Assembly: GCA_029168955.1 (NCBI GenBank)
Contig: JAPDOI010000287.1
Location: 124,001-188,000 of the forward strand
DNA: 64,000 bases
Origin: Aplectana chamaeleonis
Taxonomy: Eukaryota; Nematoda; Chromadorea; Rhabditida; Cosmocercidae
Direction of reading: 5' to 3'
Part shown: positions 56,569 to 64,000 of the stretch, in pieces
Numbering within the stretch: the first letter of the stretch is position 1
Layout: every line of letters starts with the position of its first letter
Made by a program: the position numbers and the translations under genes
The notes under the pieces: generated by a model
Databases searched by the model: none
What the model was told of the DNA's origin: nothing
Seen by the model: only the letters and a program-made list of their open reading frames with translations

Positions 56569-57580
56569 TCATTCACGTAGACTTGTGAGATACTCTGAAT
56601 ACCATCGTTTCCAGAATCGACTTTGTAATTTATCAAGAGAAGTCCAGTCTTCCAATAATTGACTTCGTGTTGAGTATGTTGTTGCCCAGTTTTCTTGATT
56701 TTCTTCGATCTCAGGTGGTAGAAGCGTTGTCCATGGTCGCATGAAATCTATAGGGCGCAGCGGTAGAATTTGGTCTTCTTCGGAGACATACGTTAGTGGT
56801 CGACAATTGACGATGGTCTCTGTTTCCTTTGCTATGGTGCGTAGCTCTTCGATTGGTAGAAGTCGGTTGTTGAGAGCATGTTTGAATGAGATCTTGAAGT
56901 TATGAATAATTTTTCCATCTAGTCCTCCCTGCCACGGGGAAAAACTTGGAAAGAATTTGAATTCAATAGCGTGTTGAGCGAAATAATTCATCACATCTGG
57001 ATCGCTGTGTTCCCTGATTTGGATGAAGCGTTGCAGGTCGCCAATTGAGTGGAATGCTTTGGCATTATCACAGAGTATCCATCTTGGATATGCGACCGTG
57101 GTGAAGAAACGTCTTAACGTATGAAGAAGGGTTTGCGATGACATAGCAAAAGTAGAATTGCTCTAGTGTTTATGCATGTTATTAGAAGAACCCAGAACTT
57201 TGCTGATATGTTGTCTTCAGTTTTGTACATCATGGGGCCTGCGTAGTCCATTCCGGAATTCTGGAATGGGTAGCATGGTTTTGTCACTCTTCTTGGCGGA
57301 TGTTGTGGGAAGTCGGGTAGTCGGAACGGTTGAGCTTGACTTCTTTTGCAGTGGTAACACTTGTTACGTAGTGCTTTCTTTATTATTGTTCTTGCCTTTG
57401 GAATCCGTACGTGTCGTCTTGATTCTGCGAGTGGTTGATTTACTCCACTGTGATTGTTGGCTTGGTGAACATGAAGTATATAAAAGGGCAGTTATTTCGT
57501 TATCTCGTGGTAGGAAGATTATGTGAATCGCGTCGTACTGTAGGTCAGCATTGAGCATCCGTCCTCGTGATCTCCATAGA
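56569..57580 (-). pseudogene. BEL integrase, catalytic Glu lost
   Basis: The zinc-binding region (NKCYHCKRSQAQPF) precedes MDYAGPM, which carries the first catalytic Asp. The second frame (57144-56569) has ILCDNAKAFHS (second Asp) and SPWQGGLDGKI, where the usual Glu of the GG-x-x-E motif is replaced by Gly. NCRPLTY and LRPIDFMRPW follow as expected. Frame changes at about 57145 and upstream plus the stop at 56569 confirm decay. The enzyme would insert the cDNA into the genome; this copy could not. Confidence 0.8.
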
Positions 57581-57609
57581 GATGTGTTGTCGCAGAAGAA
57601 AAGGTTGAG

Positions 57610-58357
57610 TTATTTTTTCACGGGAAGAGTCGGCGGATGTTGTTTTTGTGCTAGCCTGAAGGGTATATTTCTTGCTTTCCGTAGAAGAGTGGCTGGGGTT
57701 TCTACGAGACGTCGTTTGGCTGCCTGCGATTTTTTGCTCATGAAAAGAAGGGTGTAGTACATGACACGGAGTAGTTTTTCCCAATTGCTGAAACGCTGAG
57801 TGCTGATGATGATTGCAGGAGGGCTTGCTGGCATCGTGTTATCTTCCAAGGTGTGAAAAGTTCCGATGGGTGGATCTGATGTTATGTCAGTCGCCCATCC
57901 TTTTTCATCCTGAAAAAGGGATTCAAGCCCTTTCCACCCAAGATTGAATGATCTGAGGTCGCTGGCTGAGATTCCTCGACTTCCTACGTCGACAGGGTTT
58001 TCGCTGCCTGGAATGTATCTGAGCGATCTGGAGTGGTTTCTCTTATAAATTGTATACGGTTCCGAATAAAGGGCGAGACATCCTTTGCTGTTTTGATCCA
58101 TGTCAAGGCGACGTCACTATCTGACCATATTACCTTTTTCTTGATGTGAATATCCGAATTCTTCGGTAAGTGGCTTAATAGGCGTATTCCAAGTGCGATT
58201 GCGCAGAGTTCCAGGCGAGGTATTGTAGTAGTTGCTTTCAGAGGGGTCAGTCGTGTTTTCGACATCAGGATGGTAGTAGTTCCAGTTCCGGTTATCTCTA
58301 CAAGATAAGCAACTGCGCAATATCCTTGGGATGAGGCGTCTGTAGAGTTCGCGCAAT
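57610..58357 (-). pseudogene. BEL RNase H-like region and connector
   Basis: Starts with STDASSQGYCAVAYLVE (first RNase H Asp), followed by TIPRLELCAIALGIRLL (Glu) and VIWSDSDVALTWIK (Asp), so the RNase H acidic residues are retained. After a frame change near 58000 come YIPGSENPVDVGSRG and LGWKGLESLFQDEKGW, the conserved connector before integrase. It is separated from RT by a 126-bp inserted TIR element. Confidence 0.8.
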
Positions 58358-58358
58358 C

Positions 58359-58484
58359 ATTTTAGTCTGATGAATGGACGGGGCTGCGACGGTAGATCAC
58401 CCCGCGCGAATCGAAACCCCATTCTCTAGTGAGGCCGCCAACCCCGCACGGCCAGCCGCCTGATCCTTGCGTCAGACTAAAATG
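58359..58484. mobile_element. 126-bp TIR element inside BEL pol
   Basis: Begins CATTTTAGTCTGATG and ends with the inverted GTCAGACTAAAATG. It interrupts pol exactly between RT/connection (58487 and up) and RNase H (58357 and down). The interior is GC-rich (GGACGGGGCTGCGACGG) unlike the surrounding BEL DNA. No coding capacity. The word GCGAATCGAAACCCC weakly recalls a pol III B box, which I could not confirm. Confidence 0.75.
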
Positions 58485-58486
58485 AA

Positions 58487-59523
58487 AACGGAAACCATAC
58501 ATACGTGAATCTCGAAAGATGATTCTTTAGTACCTGTGGTTGCTCGACGCGGGAGACTAAAACTGGATCCAATCCACTTCGATATGATAGTATTTCAGCT
58601 AGACTGGAGTGTCGTTGGTAGTATGGTGTCCCATCCAAGTTCCAGTTTCCATAGTGACTGCAAACATATTTTACTTGGAAGGATGACCGGAGAGCACCAA
58701 CCATGTGGATCATAGGTGCTGGCCACTATTTTCAGAACTTCTCGTTTCGTCCAAGTTGTATCATCTGGAGTTATCATAGGGAATCGTACCTGCAATGTGT
58801 CGTCAAATATGTTCCACAATATTCCGAGAATCTTGGTTGTTGCTGGTAGGCCGTCATTTTCGATTTTTGAGAAGAATTTATTTAATTCGGCAGAGTTGCT
58901 GATGTACTGTCGTAGGCTCATTCCTGCTTCAAAGAAAAGCTTCTTGGATGAGTAGTAGAATTCCATACATTCTTCCTATAAGTTTACACCATGGAAGACG
59001 TTATCCACATAAGTGTTCCTTAGTATTGAGTTTGCTAGTGGAGTGTCTAACATCTTCAAATGATATCGAATTGTTCCTGCAAGCAAAACGGTGAGGAAAT
59101 TAGTCCAAACGGAACGAGACGAAATCGGTAGGTTACAACGTTATCGGTCGTCAATAGTTGTCCGGGATCTTTAAGCAAAAAAAAACTTGTGAAGTCTCTG
59201 CTTTCCTCTCCGAGCCCTATCAAAAGAAAGGCCTTTTCAATGTCGCTGGGGATGAGAGTATTTGTCATTCTTATGCAAAGTAGTATGCCGATTAATTCGG
59301 GTAGGAGGACTGGACCACGTAGTAGACGGTCGTTGAGAATGGGGTATCCTTTGATTTTGGCTGAACCATCATAGACGCACCTTATTTTCGTTGTTTTGTT
59401 AGCTTCTGAAATCACAGCATGGTGAGCTAAATAATGACAGTTGACTGGGAGGTAGTTTTCTTGTACTTCTTCGATGATTCGGTTGTGCAATTGTTTCTGG
59501 ATCAAGCTGTGATATTTCTCCAA
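58487..59523 (-). pseudogene. BEL reverse transcriptase, frameshifted
   Basis: Frame 59523-59056 has IRCVYDGSAKIKG and LIPSDIEKAFLLIGL (first catalytic Asp) to VPFGLISSPF. A one-base frameshift near 59080 moves the reading to TIRYHL and then NTYVDNVFHG, the catalytic box with Asn at the second Asp position, followed by a stop near 58980. Frame 58966-58595 continues with FFEAGMSLRQYISNSAELNK and VLKIVASTYDPHGWCSPV, standard for BEL. A further shift near 58600 leads to the 58713-58487 frame. Clearly a dead copy. Confidence 0.85.
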
Positions 59524-59539
59524 TACCTGTGGCTTGATT

Positions 59540-60231
59540 TCAGAATACTGACGTTGTCCACCAAGCGTGCATAGGCCAACTGGATATTGTTAGGGAGTTC
59601 ATTTTTATTTCTTCTGAAAGGTAATTGTACCACGTAACGTCCTTCATCGGTGTCGGATTATGTTGTTTCATCGAATTTTTTGATACATTCGCTATCCTCC
59701 TGATCCTGAGAAGTGTCGGATACTCTCTGAGATTCCAAGCTCCAGAAGCGATGTACCAATTCTTCAAGACTATCTGAATTATCTTCAGTGACGTTGTAAC
59801 AAAATTCTCCATTCTTATTGAACCGTAAGGGTTTTCCCGTTGCGATGTTACCAATAGAAGAATGTATCAGATGATAAACATTGGAAAGGGTTTCTCACGT
59901 AGAAATCTTCTGAGAAGATGATATCCCAGAAATAATCTGATCCAATGAGTAGAGATGGTTCTCTAGGTGAGGTGGTGACAGTGCCTAGATCGTTGGGAGA
60001 AACTGTATTGAATTCCACGACTTTGAGCTCATTGGTCAGAGTTGCCAGAGATTTCACATTCAAAAGTCGACTGCCATGTCGAGTCTCTATTCCTAGCATG
60101 TGCGAGGTGGCAAGGAGAGGAAGTGGTGTTAGTGTACCTAACGTATACATGGTGATCTCTTGCTGTTCATTTGAAGGTAGGCCGAGAGTTCTGGCGAGTT
60201 TTTTGATGATATATTGTTTATTGTTCATTGT
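59540..60231 (-). pseudogene. BEL aspartic protease (C-terminal part) and linker
   Basis: Begins just below the non-LTR insertion with IIKKLARTLGLP, continues through LLIGSDYFWDIIF (the DUF1758/peptidase A17-type landmark of Pao proteases), and shifts frame at about 59850 into a segment leading to RT. The catalytic DSGSS motif is on the other side of the insertion, at the end of the gag frame. Together they show a protease split by a roughly 1.85-kb insert. Confidence 0.75.
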
Positions 60232-60235
60232 TTAT

Positions 60236-61384
60236 TTATACGTCAAAGTTGACGTGCTACAAAACACCTGAGAATAGAGAACCTGGGCTCACACGTGACA
60301 AATAAAACTACTCATAACGCAAAGAGAAAAAGAGGAAGTAGAGAAAGTGCATCAAAACAAATCCGAACTAGACAATCTCCGGGCTGAAAGAAACCGAACA
60401 CATTTGTGAATCGGGGAGTTTAACTGTGCTGTAGTTCTGAGCATAGAAAAGATACTGTTTTTGAGAGATACGCCGATTCAAAGGAAATCTGAGGTGCGAA
60501 CATAGAAAACACTCTGATTCTGATGAAGCGAAATATCTATTACAAGAGATACAGCATTCGAATGCGAAAGCGCATCAGGGTAGGCCCAACAGGCACACAG
60601 TATAATAGTTCTTGGTTAGGTAGGTATCATGGGTGGACATGGAGTAGTTGATACCAGTGGTGGCTCCAACCGCCAGTAAGGACCGCAGTCCATTCAAAAA
60701 GACCCTTTATCCGCTCGCACCTCGACATACCACAGTCGCATAAAGAAAGCAGATACTCCCATCAGGAGCAACCGAGTAGCAGCGAGGCGGCGGCACGAAA
60801 AGCGGGTGGCCCAAACAGAGGATTCATCACCACATAGCATCACCACGCACCTCATTTTTACTAATGTACTATACTAATACTAAATTTGCCTCGTGCTAAA
60901 TACCACTGAATACCCTGAAATATGATTTTGTGAGATACTATTCCTCCGCATAACTTTTCATTTGCGCCGATTATGTTGAAAAAGATTTAATGGGCTTGGG
61001 CGCAGAGTTCAACACGCCAGGCTTGTAAACTACAAGGCAAGTATCCAGAATAGTTGAAAACAAGGGGTATTTGAGCTTAAAAATTAATGATAATCCTCGC
61101 ATGTCATCGGATGAGAGTGATAACTATGAACAATTACTAGTGCAACTACTAGAATAAAAAGACGGCTTGTCTCGAGACATGGTTATAGAAGTACAGCTAA
61201 CAGTAAGAAGTGATGCAGCGCTCTTGATGGCAACTGGCACAGGTAAGATTGATCAACACATGTTAGATCTATGAATAGCTTCCATTGCCATACGATATAA
61301 TAAGTGGCTAGGTCGCTGTAGAGAATAGGATAGGATAAGATATCATCCACGCCGAATACAAAATAAGACGAAACACGTTCTTCT
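60236..61384 (-). mobile_element. Probable 3' UTR of the inserted non-LTR element
   Basis: DNA between the last non-LTR coding fragment and the point where BEL protease resumes. It has no conserved frame. Its lower boundary, read on minus, contains an AATAAACAAT duplication, which resembles the short A-rich repeat tail of some non-LTR elements. Assignment by position; an independent second insert is possible. Confidence 0.4.
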
Positions 61385-62080
61385 CTAGCTTGCACCTGGA
61401 ATATTGGATATCCGTGACATGTTGATTTTTTTCAGCTTTTTCTTGAAAACGATTTTGTTTTCCGCCACGAACACGTCAAGTGGCAATTGTCGGATCCAAC
61501 GCGCGCAACAATAGAAGAAGATGTTGAACATTTGGTTTCTCCTTCTGCTCCCCAACGTAGCACAATGGATGGCAAATCTGGATAGTCTAGAGCTCGAAGG
61601 CATAAATGTCCAGTACTTTCCCGCGCGTAATTTTACTTGCCTTTTAAGAATGCGGAAGCACAACAACAAATCAGAAAAAATTGTCCTCTTTTGTAAGGAA
61701 ATCAGTGAAAAAATGCTTCAAGCGTTCGGTATAACTAGGCAAAGAGTCACGATCAGAATTTATGCATTTAAGCCACAGAACTCGGGTGAAAAACTGTTGA
61801 ACTTTCTCGATTTTAGAGATTTCTTTTTTTGAGAAATGGGCCCCACAAAGGTGAACAATAATCCAGATGAGGCATGACTGGGAAATCATAGAGACGTGTC
61901 AAAATTTCTGCGTCAGAGCACTTAATGTTTCTAGGCAACATTAGCGATGTAGCATATGCTTCTTTAATGGTCTTGTCAATGTGGTCAGAGAAGTCGAGCT
62001 TTGAGTTGAGATGAACTCCAAGGTCTTTGCTAGAGTCACAACCAGAGCACATAATCGTAACAACATTGACTTGGATTTCA
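61385..62080 (-). pseudogene. Non-LTR (CR1/Jockey-like) RT C-terminus, inserted
   Basis: Three fragments in three frames. 62085-61813 has KDLGVHLNSKLDFSDHI and MPHLDYCSPLWGP; 61889-61671 has ISKIEKVQQFFTRVLW; 61669-61385 has RFAIHCATL and a Lys-rich C-terminal stretch. This order (DLG-x, LxYCSPxW, IExVQ, RxxxRNxxxFxxFxxLP-type end) is the conserved post-RT region of CR1/Jockey-like elements. The 5' end is truncated exactly at the BEL junction near 62080, the pattern of an incomplete target-primed insertion. Confidence 0.8.
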
Positions 62081-63801
62081 GGCAAAATAGCTTTTACTGG
62101 AGCCGCTGTCGAGGAATACCATTGCCAATGTTGATTTCATCGGGTCGTCAGGATTGAATACTTCGACATCCGTACACATTAGGAGTACACACTTCGTACC
62201 TGTAGAACCATGGTTGGAAGCCACGACAGCGTTGTCATTTTGGGATTGCGTGGATTTTTGCTTTGGCGGGCTTGGTGTGGATCGATCCTGAAAGCAATTT
62301 TCTGTCGTAAAGTGTACCTGTGCACGTTTCCTTGTGAAGTCTTCCGTCGAGCTTGGAGGCGAAGAGGAAGGTTTGAAAGATTTTGGGGATGTTGTTGTTC
62401 GAAGACATAGTGATGAGTGGTGGCGTTTGGAGCAAACCTGACACAGTTTCTTCGACAGGCAATCCTTGGTTCGATGTCTGGTGGACAGGCAGTTGTAGCA
62501 CAATTTCTTATCTTTGACAATCTGGATCCGGAGTCTGGATGATTCGAATTTCGTGCAGCTAAACACATTGTGGTTGGTGGAGCCGCAGAAACTACATGAG
62601 AGAGATTTGGATAAAGGTTGGTTTGGAATCCTCCTGTGTGGCCAAGAGCGAGAGGTAGAATCGGATGGTGGTGGCTTCTTGGGTAACTTGAGCAGACCGA
62701 CGTAACTTTCGTATTTTTGTACTGAACGGTTGCAGTGAAACTCAATTTCTTGGAGTGTAGCTTCTTTGTGAACTATGTCCGTCAGCACGTGCAGAAGTTC
62801 TGAAGGTGTAAGATTGTGCCAGTTATTGGTCCTGTCATAGATCCTGCTGCGAATGTGACGTGGGAGTTTATTGAGTGAAATCGCACCAAGGGCTACTTCA
62901 TTGGAGTCGTCTTCATACGAGCAGAACTGACGAGTCAGTGAATACATCTTATTGTACAATGATTGTAGATGTTTGCCGTCAGGGTCGCACTGAGGTAGAT
63001 TGGCGAGTTGAGTGAAGAGGATATGGCGGGTTGTAAATCTATCGTCGTAACGCGATTTGAGTATGTTGAGGGCAATGTGATAGTTGTGAGCGGTTATTGC
63101 GAGCCCTTGAATGGAGTGAAGGGCGCGGCCTTTGCGGCATGACTTCAGTAGTGAAAACTTCGTAGCTTCATCTAACTGCGTCTTATTGCCAATTAGGGCC
63201 GAAAATCGGGTGAAGAATTCTGGATACTCCAATAAGTTACCATCAAAGGTAGGTAAATCCAACCTACTCAAAATTGAAGCGTCTACGAAATTCCTGGTTG
63301 TGATATCGGTACCTGAGTTGGAGTGAGCTTGTTTGGGAGCAAGAGGATGCGGTGCAGTTGCGTGTTCAGAGCGGCTGAGCTGATGTGCACGTGGTTTTGT
63401 AGACATCTCTTCCATATCAAGTAGAATGGGTAAATTTCGGTTTTTGCATTCCAGATCGATTGCGTTCAGAATGTCGTCTGCGTTGTCCAGTGAAGTGTCA
63501 GCTTCTTGAACTGTAGTTGCGTAGTCGCCGTACTTCTTCACGTATTCGTGGCACACAGTCTCCTCTTCTGGGTCTTGCTGTCTTGCGTTGAGCCATTCAG
63601 CATGAAGTTGCTGGATTTTTGAGTAAGACGTGTGTAGGTAACCCCGGGCTTCGAGAAATTCGCTTTTGAAGTCAAGGAGATCGTCGTTGCTCAATTGCTT
63701 AAGGTTTGGTTGTTTGAAGTCAACTGCGAAGTCTTGAAGAATTTCAGTGTTGATGTCACATTGCTGTTGTATCCTCTTCTTGATGATACCGATGTGCCGA
63801 C
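62078..63801 (-). pseudogene. BEL Gag with start of protease
   Basis: The frame is open from the hAT junction at 63801 down to a stop at 62078 (the non-ATG codon at 63694 is not a real start; the true start lies beyond the insertion). Order: helical N-terminus, the DUF1759-type Gag domain (LDLPTFDGNLLEYPEFFTRF to LANLPQCDPDGKHLQSLYNK), three knuckles (CSFCGSTNHNVFSC, CYNCLSTRHRTKDC, CQVCSKRHHSSLC), a Ser/Pro/Thr linker, then VFLDSGSSKSYF, the protease catalytic motif. It is cut at that point by the non-LTR insertion. Apart from the two insertions the frame is uninterrupted, so gag has decayed less than pol. Confidence 0.85.
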
Positions 63802-64000
63802 CAGGGGTGTGCGGAAATTTCTGTTTTCTGTTTTCTGATTTCTGTTTTCTGGCCGTTTTGGCCTTTCTGTTTTCTGATTTCTGTTTTCTGAAAAACTTGC
63901 AAAAATCAGAAAAAAATCAGCAAAAATTAAAGAAAACCAGGTCTGTTGGACAGTGCGGGTTGTTTAGTCGTTTATGTGGTTTCGCTCTCAATTGTGTTTA
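63802..64000. mobile_element. hAT-type element end, running off the window
   Basis: Starts CAGGGGTGTGCGG, the same terminus as the element at 11637, and continues with repeats of TTTCTGTTTTCTG. It interrupts the N-terminal part of BEL gag. The 8 bp to its left, GTGCCGAC (63794-63801), should be duplicated at its other end outside the window. Confidence 0.75.

Noticed and set aside
58400..58440. tRNA-derived SINE in the 126-bp insert
   Set aside because: Only a weak B-box-like word is present, no A box at proper spacing and no A-rich tail; inverted ends argue for a TIR element.

Overview
The window looks like nuclear DNA of a nematode, probably a clade V (rhabditine or strongylid-like) species. 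The evidence is short introns ending in TTTCAG-type acceptors, an RTE-type reverse transcriptase of the kind abundant in hookworm genomes, nematode-style BEL/Pao LTR retrotransposons, and Env-like fragments of the phlebovirus-G2 type that accompany BEL elements in nematodes. The species cannot be named from sequence alone. Almost everything here is mobile-element DNA: I find only three spliced genes, and two of those form a PIF/Harbinger-type pair. No rRNA, tRNA or CRISPR was recognised.

Layout. 1-11.3 kb: AT-rich TTCGAA repeats, a 221-bp tandem repeat, and MITEs of two TIR families. 11.3-14.0 kb: a perfect 36-bp-arm palindrome, a fold-back, and a 2.15-kb non-autonomous hAT-type element with an exact 8-bp target duplication inside a 76-bp tandem array. 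14.0-23.2 kb: more MITEs, GC-rich hairpin minisatellites and duplicated repeat units. 23.5-30.4 kb: an unusual BEL-like region on the minus strand (gag, zinc knuckles, RNase H and integrase remnants) that is saturated, in coding and non-coding parts alike, with the 8-mer GCGNANTA alternating with short hairpins. 31.4-33.9 kb: a truncated RTE pol on plus and an orphan Env-like fragment on minus. 34-46.6 kb: an unidentified spliced plus-strand gene with several MITEs in and after it, then two large fold-backs. 46.9-50.9 kb: an apparently intact five-exon DNA-binding-like gene on plus whose roughly 3-kb intron holds, antisense, an apparently intact three-exon PIF/Harbinger transposase. 53.8-54.4 kb: a long (TAA)n microsatellite. 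55.2-63.8 kb: a decayed BEL/Pao element on minus (gag, protease, RT, RNase H, integrase, Env-like), interrupted by a non-LTR retrotransposon remnant in the protease, by a 126-bp TIR element between RT and RNase H, and by a hAT-type element end in gag.

How it fits together. The window is a nested transposon graveyard whose relative insertion order can often be read. The two items that do not fit ordinary decay are the GCGNANTA/hairpin chain at 23.5-30.4 kb, which looks like a proliferating or selected structural module inside a retrotransposon, and the nested antisense transposase/partner gene pair at 46.9-50.9 kb. Exon models were checked by hand for splice sites and reading phase. Family assignments rest on recognised motifs, not on database searches.
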